Of a stretch of 64,000 nt of DNA, positions 45,625 to 54,824 are shown in pieces (within the stretch, counting starts at the first letter, position 1; every line of letters starts with the position of its first letter). The notes under the pieces were generated by a model that worked only from the letters and a program-made list of their open reading frames with translations, did not search any database and had not been told where the DNA came from. The DNA lies in the NCBI GenBank assembly GCA_963667005.1, contig OY762937.1, positions 248,001-312,000 of the forward strand. Direction: 5' to 3'. A program made the translations under genes and the position numbers. This DNA comes from G963662605 sp963667005. GTDB lineage: Bacteria; Bacteroidota; Ignavibacteria; Ignavibacteriales; Ignavibacteriaceae.

Positions 45625-46050
45625 CTACCCTATATTCTCTTTATAAAATGTATTAAATGCCTCTTTTATTTCATCTCTTATCCGCCGGTATGTATTCAGA
45701 ATTTCCTCCTCGGTCCCGGTTGCTTCCGCCGGATCTTCAAATCCGATATGCATCTTTTTTCCTACCTTCCCGGTAAATACGGGACAAGTTTCTCGCGCGT
45801 TATCACAAACCGTAATAACATAATCGAACGATTCTGTAAGAAATTTATCCACACTTTTCGGATACTGCATACTCACATCTATTCCAGCTTCCTGCATGAC
45901 TAAAACCGTTCTTGGTTGCACACCCAAACCCGGTTCTGTTCCGGCGGATTCAACAATAAGATCAGAATCAAAAGATCGTAGAAACCCTTCAGCCATCTGG
46001 CTGCGGCAGGTATTTCCAGTACAAAGAATCAGTATTTTCTTATTCATCAT
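45625..46050 (-). CDS. arsC: Thioredoxin-coupled arsenate reductase
   Basis: The 141-residue enzyme is of the low-molecular-weight phosphatase type. Its phosphate-binding loop is Cys10-Thr-Gly-Asn-Thr-Cys15-Arg16-Ser, and the relay pair Cys82 and Cys89 (VCDNARETCPV) matches the numbering of the Staphylococcus pI258 ArsC. It reduces arsenate to arsenite through a cysteine relay that is recharged by thioredoxin. It is the second gene of the operon, 97 bases after arsR; the gap holds a second ArsR-like operator. Confidence 0.95.
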   Translation of the reverse strand: MMNKKILILCTGNTCRSQMAEGFLRSFDSDLIVESAGTEPGLGVQPRTVLVMQEAGIDVSMQYPKSVDKFLTESFDYVITVCDNARETCPVFTGKVGKKMHIGFEDPAEATGTEEEILNTYRRIRDEIKEAFNTFYKENIG

Positions 46051-46064
46051 ATAGCCACAATTTC

Positions 46065-46084
46065 ATTTCGTTTTTTACCGAAGT
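46065..46084. promoter_or_regulatory. ArsR operator candidate before arsC
   Basis: The bases ATTTCGTTTTTTACCGAAGT repeat, with two mismatches, the inverted repeat found upstream of arsR (ATTTCG and CGAAAT arms). It lies 15 bases before the arsC start, followed by an AT-rich stretch (TATATAAAAATTTTTT) that could hold an internal promoter. Binding by ArsR is inferred from the repeated motif. Confidence 0.55.
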
Positions 46085-46147
46085 GTTATATAAAAATTTT
46101 TTGCTCATGCGCACTTTAGAACGATTTGCAATTTCTGCCGGATTCGA

Positions 46148-46513
46148 TCATTGCTGCTCCTTGTTATCACTGCAGCAGGTTATTTTGCTTTTCATCTTCG
46201 ATACGGTTTTGGTATCCTGAGCAATAATATCCGCGTCCTGAATCCAGTAATCAAGCATGGACAGGATTGAACCTACGCGGGGATCGGACGGTCTCATGTT
46301 GATTGAATAGTGGACCCACTTCCCTTTTTTCTCTTCAGTAATAAAACCGGCTTCGCGCAAAATACTCATGTGCTGCGAGATGGTTGAACCTGCAAGCCCG
46401 AATACGTCTTTCACCTCACAGGCACAGAGAATGCGTCCCTGCAAGACCTTAAGAATGCGAAGGCGGTTAGGATCAGATAATGCTTTGAAAATGTTTGTAC
46501 TGCGTTCGTTCAT
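46148..46513 (-). CDS. arsR: ArsR family arsenic-responsive repressor
   Basis: The 121-residue product is a winged helix-turn-helix repressor. The recognition region is GLAGSTISQHMSILREAGF. The metalloid site resembles the classical ArsR motif with Cys30-Ala-Cys32 (ILCACEV), and a second cysteine pair (Cys113, Cys114) near the C-terminus may add a third ligand. Arsenite binding releases it from operators. It is the first gene of the operon, and similar palindromes lie both before it and between it and arsC. Confidence 0.93.
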   Translation of the reverse strand: MNERSTNIFKALSDPNRLRILKVLQGRILCACEVKDVFGLAGSTISQHMSILREAGFITEEKKGKWVHYSINMRPSDPRVGSILSMLDYWIQDADIIAQDTKTVSKMKSKITCCSDNKEQQ

Positions 46514-46519
46514 AATTTC

Positions 46520-46539
46520 ATTTCGTTATTTACCGAAAT
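46520..46539. promoter_or_regulatory. ArsR operator candidate before arsR
   Basis: ATTTCG and CGAAAT form a perfect inverted repeat around an eight-base spacer (ATTTCGTTATTTACCGAAAT), 7 bases before the arsR start codon. Its repeat at 46065-46084 and a third, weaker copy at 46602-46621 make it the probable autoregulatory ArsR site. Confidence 0.65.
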
Positions 46540-46601
46540 ATAAATCACGGAATATCATTTTGCAAGCTATTTTTAAACTTTTTTAAAGATAATTTAGAAA
46601 T

Positions 46602-46621
46602 GATTCGTTTTTGACCGAAAT
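46602..46621. promoter_or_regulatory. Third, weaker ArsR operator-like site
   Basis: GATTCGTTTTTGACCGAAAT shares most positions with the two sites near arsR and keeps the CGAAAT arm. It lies 89 bases upstream of the arsR start, a distance suiting a promoter-flanking operator. Confidence 0.45.
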
Positions 46622-46653
46622 ATTACGGATTGGAGGGGAAATTAATTGCCCTC

Positions 46654-46859
46654 GTAGAGACACCGGGCCGGTGTCTCTCGATTATTCCATACAAACCGCA
46701 TATGAAAAAGTCACACCCGCATTTGGTTACTAGTTTTAATTTTACATTTGCCTTATTCTAGGGGAGACACCCGCCGGGTGTCTCTACGCCTTACATAAAC
46801 CTGCTTTTTCGTAGTGACGCATAGCTTGCCCCGATCTATCGGGCGTATGCGCCTCTACG
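46654..46859. repeat. Cluster of three GTAGAGAC-type palindromic elements
   Basis: Three short inverted-repeat elements share arms related to GTAGAGAC and GTCTCTAC. They lie at 46654-46678 (AGAGACACCGG arms), 46761-46788 (GAGACACCC arms) and 46811-46859. The third holds an inner hairpin (CCCCGATCTATCGGG) inside the outer GACGCATA and TATGCGCCTCTAC arms. None contains a gene. They resemble small non-autonomous palindromes that have spread within the genome. The next 335 bases (46860-47194) hold only a further GC-rich hairpin (46887-46912) and no gene I can support. Confidence 0.6.
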
Positions 46860-47194
46860 TCAGATAAAAATGAATTGTTTTTACTCCCTTCTCCTTTGGG
46901 GAGAAGGGCCGGGGATGAGGGATCGTTCTCAACCTGTGCTTTTTACTTTAAAACCCCTTATATTGTATCTTTACTTATTATCATGTGCAGGGAACATGAA
47001 TCACGGTGGAACTATGAGCATCCTAAAGCCACAAAAACTGAATGCCTGCATTTAAAGATATCAAATACCATCAAAAAAAAAGAATCATCGTCGCTCTCAC
47101 CGAAACCAGAAAACCGATGGAGAATTTGACCTAATAGCTAAATTTTAATATTTCATTTTTTGCTTGATCTCAAAATTGTAAAGGGAGTAAAATA

Positions 47195-48544
47195 ATGTAT
47201 ACAATAGATCTCCACGAAAACGCCAAAAAGAATTTTAATGCAAAGGCAGATGAGTTGTTGTTAAAATTAAAACCCGTGCCACAAGAAAAACACAATTCTG
47301 GCTTTCGCTCTAAAGTTCCAACCCAAACAATTCTGCCCGACCAAATTATAAGTCATATGACTGGTGGCTTGGTGGATCCTTCAGGTAATAATATTGCAGT
47401 ATTCTTTTTTCACAAAGGCTTACAAATTGGTTTTATTGATGAATCCTATAATGAGTACATGAGATTTTGTGAAAATATACAGCGTGTGCCTGCCTTTGCC
47501 AACTTCGTTAGTTTGAAGACTTTGAGTTCTGAAATTTTTAATTGGTGTCGTGAAAAATACTATGGCTTAACAAATGAAGATTTGATCGCATATTTAAAGT
47601 CCCAATTGGAATCTGAAGTCGCTGAATGTGAGATTTGGATCCCGCTATATAAAACTGAAGTGGAAAACGATCTTGTTTTCTCAAATCTCCGCATTACAAC
47701 AATTGATAATAACATTCTCACACAGTGGTATAACCAGCATATTGAGGACAAGGATGATTCACAGATAGAAGATATATCCGAATATCACAAAAAGCTCAGA
47801 GATCGACTTGAAGGTTATGCCGTTGCCATTTACAAGGCGACTGCGGAGCCGGTTCGAGCCTTTGAGTTGGCAACGCTTGAAGTAGATGCTTTGCTTGACT
47901 ATCTAAGGTTTTTTTCAAAACCCATGTTTTTCCCTCGGCTCACATCTCAGCTTACTACTCTTGGAAAAGAACACCAAATGACATCAGAATGTTTCGTCAT
48001 AGTTAACAATAGACTTACCGCTTCACATAAAACCTTATTCGATCACAGCCAAGAACCATGGAGGATAAGTAAAGAAGAAATGGAACACTTATTTCTCAGT
48101 GGCCTCAAACAAATCGAAGTACTTCATTCCAGCACCGCCAAAACAGAGTTTCAAATAAAAATACTTGAATCCTTACGATTATATAGCAATAGCTTATTAC
48201 AGCATAATATCTCGAGTCGTTTAATTTATACTTTATCCGCCGTTGAGGGATTATTGCTAAAAAATTCCACTGAGCCGATTCAGGATTCCGTAAGCAGGCG
48301 TCTGGCTTTTTATATAAGTCCAGATAAAAATTCCCGGAAGGATATTATCAAAAATTTTAAGGAGGTTTATTCTATCAGATCAAAATTCATCCACCATGCA
48401 GAGCAAGTTACGCATGACGAGTATAACCTTATCGCTGTTTTTTTTCTAAATATTTGGAAGCTTTTTTTGAATTTACTCCACGCGCGACAATTTAGAACAA
48501 AATCAGAGTTTATAGAGTATATTGAAGATAGAATCTTATCATAG
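47195..48544 (+). CDS. Uncharacterised protein with a HEPN-like (Apea-type) C-terminal domain
   Basis: The 449-residue product has no signal peptide or TM helix. I do not recognise the N-terminal part (about 1-290), which is a mixed alpha/beta region. The C-terminal helical region (about 300-449) has the pattern of Apea-like HEPN domains: a conserved ALE-type helix (TLSAVEGLLL), then YSIRSKFIHHAEQ with Arg395 and His400, the Rx4-6H motif used by HEPN RNases. It starts with an AAGGGAG site. It is a lone plus-strand gene between two minus-strand operons and next to palindromic repeats, as accessory or defence genes often are. A toxin or antiviral RNase role is inferred only from the motif and setting. 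Confidence 0.7.
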   Translation: MYTIDLHENAKKNFNAKADELLLKLKPVPQEKHNSGFRSKVPTQTILPDQIISHMTGGLVDPSGNNIAVFFFHKGLQIGFIDESYNEYMRFCENIQRVPAFANFVSLKTLSSEIFNWCREKYYGLTNEDLIAYLKSQLESEVAECEIWIPLYKTEVENDLVFSNLRITTIDNNILTQWYNQHIEDKDDSQIEDISEYHKKLRDRLEGYAVAIYKATAEPVRAFELATLEVDALLDYLRFFSKPMFFPRLTSQLTTLGKEHQMTSECFVIVNNRLTASHKTLFDHSQEPWRISKEEMEHLFLSGLKQIEVLHSSTAKTEFQIKILESLRLYSNSLLQHNISSRLIYTLSAVEGLLLKNSTEPIQDSVSRRLAFYISPDKNSRKDIIKNFKEVYSIRSKFIHHAEQVTHDEYNLIAVFFLNIWKLFLNLLHARQFRTKSEFIEYIEDRILS

Positions 48545-48775
48545 ATATAAATATTTTCCCACCTAAGATTAAAACATCGTCGATTAGCCGCCTATTGTTG
48601 TAAGGATATTATATTCCAACTATATAACGGCAACAAAGAGATATTTTTGCCGATTTATAGTTTTGATGCAATATGTAAAAATCACCAGTGCAAACTGCAA
48701 AGCGGGAGTTAATCACGGTTTTTAAAACAAAATCATGTATTGGAGTAGAGACACCTGATAAAATGTATGGCGCGA

Positions 48776-49462
48776 TTAGAGCTGTTTCATCCGGTAACCC
48801 ACACCGGATTCGGTTACGATATACTTTGGGCGTGCGGGTGAATCTTCAATTTTTTTGCGCAGGGTTCCGATAAACACGCGGAGCGACTGAGCGTTTTCGG
48901 GTGATGCAGTTCCCCAGAGGGATTTGAATATGAGGTTGTAGGTAAGAACTTTTCCTATATTATTCATAAACAACGCGAGAAGTTTATATTCCATCTGCGT
49001 TAGTTTCACTTCCTCGTTCTTTTTTAGAACAATATGCTTCGTCAGGTCTATGGTGATTGAGCCGTTACTGATAACCGGCTCGCCTTCCTTCGCCTGCGAT
49101 CTTCTCAAATTTGCTTTTATGCGGGCAGTTAACTCGGCAGGACTAAACGGTTTCGTGATATAATCATCAGCACCTTTTTCAAGCGCGTGTATAATCTCAT
49201 CTTCGGCATTTCGTACCGATAGAATCATGACCGGTGTTGAACTCCACATGCGAAGTTCTTCCAGCACTTGCGAACCATCTTTGTCGGGCAATCCGAGATC
49301 AAGAATAATAAGCGATGGTGTATGATTTGCGGCCAGCAACAATCCGTCGCGCCCGTTATCGGCATCAATCACTTTAAAGTTCTCTGCCTCAAGCGTTATC
49401 CTTAGTATTCGCCTTATTTGCGGCTCATCGTCTATGATAAGTATGGTTTGTTCTTTTATCAT
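48776..49462 (-). CDS. kdpE: Potassium response regulator KdpE
   Basis: The 228-residue OmpR-type regulator has a receiver domain (about 1-120, with Asp10/Asp11, phospho-acceptor Asp55 and Lys in YITKPFS) and a C-terminal winged helix (about 130-228, with LTQMEYKLLALFM). It is the last gene of kdpFABCDE, 8 bases after kdpD. In known systems it activates the kdpFABC promoter when potassium is low or osmotic stress is high; the direct repeats at 56688-56707 are its likely site. Confidence 0.95.
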   Translation of the reverse strand: MIKEQTILIIDDEPQIRRILRITLEAENFKVIDADNGRDGLLLAANHTPSLIILDLGLPDKDGSQVLEELRMWSSTPVMILSVRNAEDEIIHALEKGADDYITKPFSPAELTARIKANLRRSQAKEGEPVISNGSITIDLTKHIVLKKNEEVKLTQMEYKLLALFMNNIGKVLTYNLIFKSLWGTASPENAQSLRVFIGTLRKKIEDSPARPKYIVTESGVGYRMKQL

Positions 49463-49470
49463 GCTCCAAT

Positions 49471-52128
49471 TTACGGAAGATAAATAATAAATTCCAAACC
49501 GCCGGTTTCACGGTTCACCGCCGTTATCTTACCACCGTGTGCTTCAACAAATCCTTTGGTAATAGAAAGACCGAGACCCATACCACCTGTCTTCATACCC
49601 GGTTCACGATGAAATTTATCAAATATTTTTTCCAGGGAATCCTGCGGTACGCCGCCGCCGTTATCGGCAATGCTGATAAATGTCCCTCCGTCTATCTTCC
49701 CGGTTTTAATAAATATTTCCGAATCTGAAGGCGTATATTCCGCAGCATTGCGAACAATATTCAAAATTGCATGTTCAAGTAAGGCAAAATCGCAATTAAC
49801 AAATTGCTCTTCGTCTTTATGTTCAACCTTGATAACGCGCCCGTGAGCTTCAATCTCCATCTTATCCAACACGGAGTTAATTAAATCCATTACGGTATGC
49901 GGCGCCAGTTTCAGGTGCATCTGTTTGGATTCAACGCGTGTCATATCCAGCAGATTATCTACTAATTTTGTTAAACGGAAAACAGCAATGTCCATTTCTT
50001 TAACCAGATTTGTCCTGAGTTTTTCGTTCTGTAAGTTATTCACATCGTTAAAGGTTTCAACGGCGCTCTTAATAGTAGTAATCGGCGTTTTGAGTTCATG
50101 CGATATAGAATCAAACAACGTACTGTAAAGGCGTTCGGTTTCGAGATGGATGAGATTGTTCTTCGCGATAGTGTTAAGATATTCCCGTTCAATAGCGACA
50201 CTGATTTGAGCTAAAAAAGTATCAAGCAGCATATCTATTTCGAGGGATTTCTTTTCTTTACTTTCCGTGCTCAATCCAAACACACCGTAGATGCCGCTCT
50301 TGGAGCGAATCGGATAATACGTGCCCTGAGCAAACGGAAGCGTATTGGTGTTCTCGCCTGCTTTCTTCGCATTATTGAATGTCCAGTTTGCGACCAGCCA
50401 CTCGCTGTCGTTCAGGAAGAATGAACTGGCTGAATGAGTCTGCGGATGAAGTTTATTTGCTTCATCAACCAATACCACAGCAACCTTAGCGTTAAATACT
50501 TCACCGAGGTGATACACTGCTGATTCAACAACCTCGTCTATATTTGCCGATGATGTTAAATCCTTCAGAAGCATATATAATGACACTGTCCTTTTTTCAC
50601 GCCGGTCAAGCAACACCTGTTGGGATCGTATTCTGGATGTATAATATCCGGCAACTGCGGCCACAATGAAGTACATGCAGAACATCACGATGTCTTCAAA
50701 CTTACTTATCCACAGGGTGAAGGCAGGAGGAATAAAAAAGAAATTCCAATTGTAAGCACTCAGCATACACGCGACAATAATCGGTCCCGGTCCGAAATCA
50801 AACAATGACATGAGCAGAATTGTAAACAGATAAATAAGAGATACGGTTTGATAGCCGATATTCTGATGCGTTAAATAAAGCACCGCGGTTAGTACTGCAA
50901 TAATTGCAATTGCTAAAAGATATCTCGTAGTCGAAGCATATTTCAACAAAATGTACGGATTGAAAAAACTTCTCTGCTTATGTTCATCGCCACCGATAAC
51001 AGACACGTCAATATTACCCGATTGTTTTATCAAGGCATCAATGATGTTTTTTCTCCGGAAAAGTATATCGTAGTAATTTCTTCTTGTTTTGCCGATAAGA
51101 ATCTGCGTTACATTGTTTACGCGTGCAATCTTTAAAAGACCTTGCGCAACATCAATATCTTGTATAGTTATTACTTCCGCGCCGAGTTCACGGGCAAGTT
51201 CAATATTCTTGGTAAGGCTTTCCTGAAATTCGGGCTTTATTTCTTTGTCGGTTTCAACATGTCCCGCAACCCAGGGTACTTCCATAGCATACGCGAGGTG
51301 GCGTGTCCACCTAATTAAATCCGCGGAGTGCGGACCGGGGCCTACTGACACCAAAAGTTTTTGCGATGATTTCCATACTCCGGATATCTTTTTTTCGGCA
51401 CGGTATTCGTGCAAATCTTTTTCAACACGCTCGGCAGTAATGCGAAGCGCCATTTCGCGAAGGGCAGTAAGATTACCCTTTCTGAAAAAATTATCGACTG
51501 ATTTTTTTGATTTTTCTTCAGTATAGACTTTCCCCTCGCGCAAGCGTTGTAAAAGTTCTTCAGGGGTCAGGTCTATGAGTTCAATATCATCCGCTCTTTC
51601 AAGAATGGAATCCGGCACGGTTTCGCGAATCTGGACACCCGTAATCTCGCGAACCACTTTACACCGGCTTTCAATATGCTGCACATTCAAGGTTGTAAAT
51701 ACATCAATGCCGCTTGCAAGAATCTCCTGCACATCCTGATAACGTTTAGTATGCCGGCTGCCCGGAATGTTAGTATGCGCCAATTCATCAACGAGAACCA
51801 GTTTCGGTCGCCTTTTAATTATGGCATCAATATCCATCTCATAAAAATTAGCATTGCGATAGCTTAGCGACTTGAGTGGAATGAGTTCCAATCCTTCGAC
51901 TAAGTTCTGGGTTTCCACACGCTTATGTGTTTCGACGACACCGACGACCACATCAACACCGGTAGATTTCAACTGCTGGGCCATCTGGAGCATACCGTAT
52001 GTTTTACCTACACCGGCACACATACCAAAAAAGATACGCAGCTTGCCTTCAGCCTGCCGGGTTTCTTCTTTTTTTATCTGTTGAAGAATTTTATCTGCGT
52101 CGCGAGATACTAATTCATCTTCGTTCAT
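49471..52128 (-). CDS. kdpD: Potassium-sensing histidine kinase KdpD
   Basis: The 885-residue kinase shows the full KdpD plan: N-terminal KdpD domain with the Walker-type GMCAGVGKTYGML (about 35-47) and VDELAHTNIPGSRHTKRY, a UspA-like domain (about 250-370), four close TM helices (about 400-500), a GAF-like region (about 515-650), HisKA with His677 (SHELKTP) and the ATPase domain (DNGGG, GMGLGLSI). The start overlaps the kdpC stop by 4 bases. It phosphorylates KdpE in response to low external potassium. Confidence 0.96.
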   Translation of the reverse strand: MNEDELVSRDADKILQQIKKEETRQAEGKLRIFFGMCAGVGKTYGMLQMAQQLKSTGVDVVVGVVETHKRVETQNLVEGLELIPLKSLSYRNANFYEMDIDAIIKRRPKLVLVDELAHTNIPGSRHTKRYQDVQEILASGIDVFTTLNVQHIESRCKVVREITGVQIRETVPDSILERADDIELIDLTPEELLQRLREGKVYTEEKSKKSVDNFFRKGNLTALREMALRITAERVEKDLHEYRAEKKISGVWKSSQKLLVSVGPGPHSADLIRWTRHLAYAMEVPWVAGHVETDKEIKPEFQESLTKNIELARELGAEVITIQDIDVAQGLLKIARVNNVTQILIGKTRRNYYDILFRRKNIIDALIKQSGNIDVSVIGGDEHKQRSFFNPYILLKYASTTRYLLAIAIIAVLTAVLYLTHQNIGYQTVSLIYLFTILLMSLFDFGPGPIIVACMLSAYNWNFFFIPPAFTLWISKFEDIVMFCMYFIVAAVAGYYTSRIRSQQVLLDRREKRTVSLYMLLKDLTSSANIDEVVESAVYHLGEVFNAKVAVVLVDEANKLHPQTHSASSFFLNDSEWLVANWTFNNAKKAGENTNTLPFAQGTYYPIRSKSGIYGVFGLSTESKEKKSLEIDMLLDTFLAQISVAIEREYLNTIAKNNLIHLETERLYSTLFDSISHELKTPITTIKSAVETFNDVNNLQNEKLRTNLVKEMDIAVFRLTKLVDNLLDMTRVESKQMHLKLAPHTVMDLINSVLDKMEIEAHGRVIKVEHKDEEQFVNCDFALLEHAILNIVRNAAEYTPSDSEIFIKTGKIDGGTFISIADNGGGVPQDSLEKIFDKFHREPGMKTGGMGLGLSITKGFVEAHGGKITAVNRETGGLEFIIYLP

Positions 52129-52709
52129 TTTGCACTCAACTCATCTAATTGAATGTTTAATTCCAATACATTAATTAACTTTTCTCCAGCAAATCCAAAG
52201 ACCCGGCAAAATGCCAGCTTGTCTATCACTTGATAAAGCTCTGCTTTTTTAACTACTCCAAATTTACGAACTGAAGCGATACGACCCGCCTGTAAAATTG
52301 CCGATTCTATACTTATGTGTGGGTCAACACCGCTTCCGGAAGCAAACAACATTTCTGAAGGCACATCTGTTGATGCCTGCAGGTTGTTCAATTTAATAAA
52401 ATCCCTTTTCCTCTGCACATAAAGATTTTTTACAGAATCCGATGTAATAGATAGATTTGAAGCACCCGATGGCATCGGATTATAATCAATTGCAGAAGGC
52501 CGCGATTGAAAATATTTCGGATCGGCAAATTTTTGCCCTATCATTTTCGCACCGACAACCTTGCCGTTAACCGTCATCACATCACCCTTCGCTTTCGCCG
52601 GGAAGCACACGTGGGCATAGGCAGTAATAAACAATGGATAACATATACCGGTTATTACCGTCAAAACGACAAACAATTTTACTAATGAGAATGAATCACT
52701 TTTCATCAC
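52125..52709 (-). CDS. kdpC: Potassium-transporting ATPase subunit KdpC
   Basis: The 194-residue inner-membrane protein has one N-terminal TM helix (about 10-30) and the KdpC periplasmic domain, with IGQKFADPKYFQSRPSA and SGSGVDPHIS as family motifs. KdpC stabilises the KdpFABC complex and raises ATP affinity. It overlaps the kdpB stop and the kdpD start by 4 bases each. Confidence 0.96.
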   Translation of the reverse strand: MMKSDSFSLVKLFVVLTVITGICYPLFITAYAHVCFPAKAKGDVMTVNGKVVGAKMIGQKFADPKYFQSRPSAIDYNPMPSGASNLSITSDSVKNLYVQRKRDFIKLNNLQASTDVPSEMLFASGSGVDPHISIESAILQAGRIASVRKFGVVKKAELYQVIDKLAFCRVFGFAGEKLINVLELNIQLDELSAK

Positions 52710-54817
52710 ACCAATCCTAACAAAATTAACAACATATCAATGATTTTAATTCCGATAAACGGAACAAGCAAACCGCCGACTCCATACAACATAATATGCC
52801 TCCGTAAAATTACCGCAGCTCCTTCCGCCCGGTATGCAACGCCCTTGAGGGCCAGAGGCACCAGAGCAATAATTATCAACGCGTTAAAAATCACAGCGCT
52901 TAAAACAGCGCTCTGCGGATTTGCAAGGTGCATAATATTCAATATCGAGAGCGGGCCGTTCAGTCCCTTTGTGGCAAATAGCGTCACCGTTATTGCCGGA
53001 ATTATCGCGAAGTATTTTGAAACGTCATTTGCAATGCTGAATGTTGTTAATGCACCGCGGGTCATAAGCAGCTGCTTGCCGATCTCAACCACTTCAATCA
53101 GTTTGGTCGGATTGCTGTCGAGATCAATCATGTTACCAGCTTCGCGGGCAGCCTGTGTTCCACTGTTCATTGCAATACCGACATCGGCTTGCGCGAGCGC
53201 CGGGGCATCGTTTGTGCCGTCACCTATCATGCCAACCATGCGTCCCCGTGCCTGTTCATCGCGAATTCTTCCGAGCTTGTCTTCAGGTTTCGCTTCAGAA
53301 ATAAAATCATCTACTCCGGCCTCCGCCGCAATTGCTGTTGCCGTTAAAGCATTATCTCCGGTAATCATCACGGTGCGGATACCCATTCTGCGTAATTGTG
53401 CAAACCGTTCCTTGATGCCGCCTTTTACCATATCTTTTAATTGAATAACACCGAGGATGCGTTTGTTTTCAACAACGAGCAAAGGTGTGCCGCCCTCAAT
53501 AGCGATATCTATTCCAACCATGTGAGTAAATAAATAGTCAGGTTGTGCATTGAGATTCAATCCGGTCTCTATCGACAGATATTTCTTAATTGCTTCAAGT
53601 GAGCCCTTACGAATAATGCGCTCGGGTTTATCCGCGGCAGCGGCAATGTTGATACCGCTCATTCCTGTTTGTGCGGAAAAAGGAACAAACGATGCATTCA
53701 TGCCTTTGATGTCCCTACCGCGGATTCCGAATTTTTCTTTTGCAAGAACCACGATTGAGCGGCCTTCAGGGGTTTCATCAGCGAGCGAAGCAAGCTGTGC
53801 GGCGTCTGCCAATTCCTCGGTTGTAATTGATGGCGCAGGTATAAAATCTGCCGCCATGCGGTTACCCAGCGTTATAGTCCCGGTTTTGTCGAGCAAAAGC
53901 ACGTCGATATCTCCGGCTGCTTCTACTGCGCGTCCGCTCATTGCAATGACATTGTGTTTTAACAATCTATCCATACCACTAATACCGATGGCACTTAATA
54001 ATCCGCCAATGGTTGTCGGAATCAGACATACCAGCAATGATATCAATATCGGTAACGACACGATACTCGTATCCTGACCCATTGTTATATGGTAGTAATC
54101 AAGAAAATATTTCAGGCTTACGACAACAACGAGAAAGATGATGGACAATCCGGACAATAAAATTGACAAAGCAATTTCATTCGGTGTTTTCTTTCGTTTT
54201 GCGCCGTCAACCAGACTGATCATTTTATCGAGATACGTTTCACCCGGATCGGATGTTATAGAAATTACTATTCTATCGCTCAGCACCAGTGTACCGCCGG
54301 TAACAGAACTTCTGTCACCACCGCTCTCACGAATAACCGGGGCGGATTCACCGGTGATTGCCGATTCATCCACACTCGCGATACCGTCAACAATTTCACC
54401 GTCGGAAGGTATGATATCACCGGCCTCGCAAACAACTTCATCACCTTTGCGCAGCTCGACAGCGGAGACTTTGGTCTCTTTGCCGTTAACCAATTTACGC
54501 GCTATGGTATCCATGCGCTGTTTACGTAAATTATCCGATTGTGCTTTGCCTCTACCCTCTGCTATTGCTTCAGCAAAATTTGCAAACAGCACGGTAAACC
54601 ACAACCAGATTGCAATCTGAATATCGAACAGTGAGCGGCTGTTATTAAGCAAATCCTGTAAGCATATTACTGTAGTTAATACTGCTCCTATGGCGACGAT
54701 AAACATCACCGGATTTTTGACCAAGTATTTCGGGCTAAGTTTTTTAAACGAATCAACTATAGCCTGAACCACTATTTTTTTATTTAATAAAGAACTTTTA
54801 TCTCTTGACATATTCAT
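52706..54817 (-). CDS. kdpB: Potassium-transporting P-type ATPase subunit KdpB
   Basis: The 703-residue P-type ATPase has the actuator motif ITGESAP (TGES at 155-158, including the regulatory serine 158), the phosphorylation site Asp310 (DKTGTITLGN), and the hinge GDGTNDAPAL with the KdpB-type NSGTQAAREAGNM near the end. It drives potassium uptake through KdpA. It lies 7 bases after kdpA; Met3 (54811) is an alternative start. Confidence 0.97.
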   Translation of the reverse strand: MNMSRDKSSLLNKKIVVQAIVDSFKKLSPKYLVKNPVMFIVAIGAVLTTVICLQDLLNNSRSLFDIQIAIWLWFTVLFANFAEAIAEGRGKAQSDNLRKQRMDTIARKLVNGKETKVSAVELRKGDEVVCEAGDIIPSDGEIVDGIASVDESAITGESAPVIRESGGDRSSVTGGTLVLSDRIVISITSDPGETYLDKMISLVDGAKRKKTPNEIALSILLSGLSIIFLVVVVSLKYFLDYYHITMGQDTSIVSLPILISLLVCLIPTTIGGLLSAIGISGMDRLLKHNVIAMSGRAVEAAGDIDVLLLDKTGTITLGNRMAADFIPAPSITTEELADAAQLASLADETPEGRSIVVLAKEKFGIRGRDIKGMNASFVPFSAQTGMSGINIAAAADKPERIIRKGSLEAIKKYLSIETGLNLNAQPDYLFTHMVGIDIAIEGGTPLLVVENKRILGVIQLKDMVKGGIKERFAQLRRMGIRTVMITGDNALTATAIAAEAGVDDFISEAKPEDKLGRIRDEQARGRMVGMIGDGTNDAPALAQADVGIAMNSGTQAAREAGNMIDLDSNPTKLIEVVEIGKQLLMTRGALTTFSIANDVSKYFAIIPAITVTLFATKGLNGPLSILNIMHLANPQSAVLSAVIFNALIIIALVPLALKGVAYRAEGAAVILRRHIMLYGVGGLLVPFIGIKIIDMLLILLGLV

Positions 54818-54824
54818 TTCCTCA

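Noticed and set aside
52740..54620. Long plus-strand frames (up to 234 codons) opposite kdpB
   Set aside because: kdpB is clearly the coding strand, with all P-type ATPase motifs; the frames are antisense shadows with no motif.
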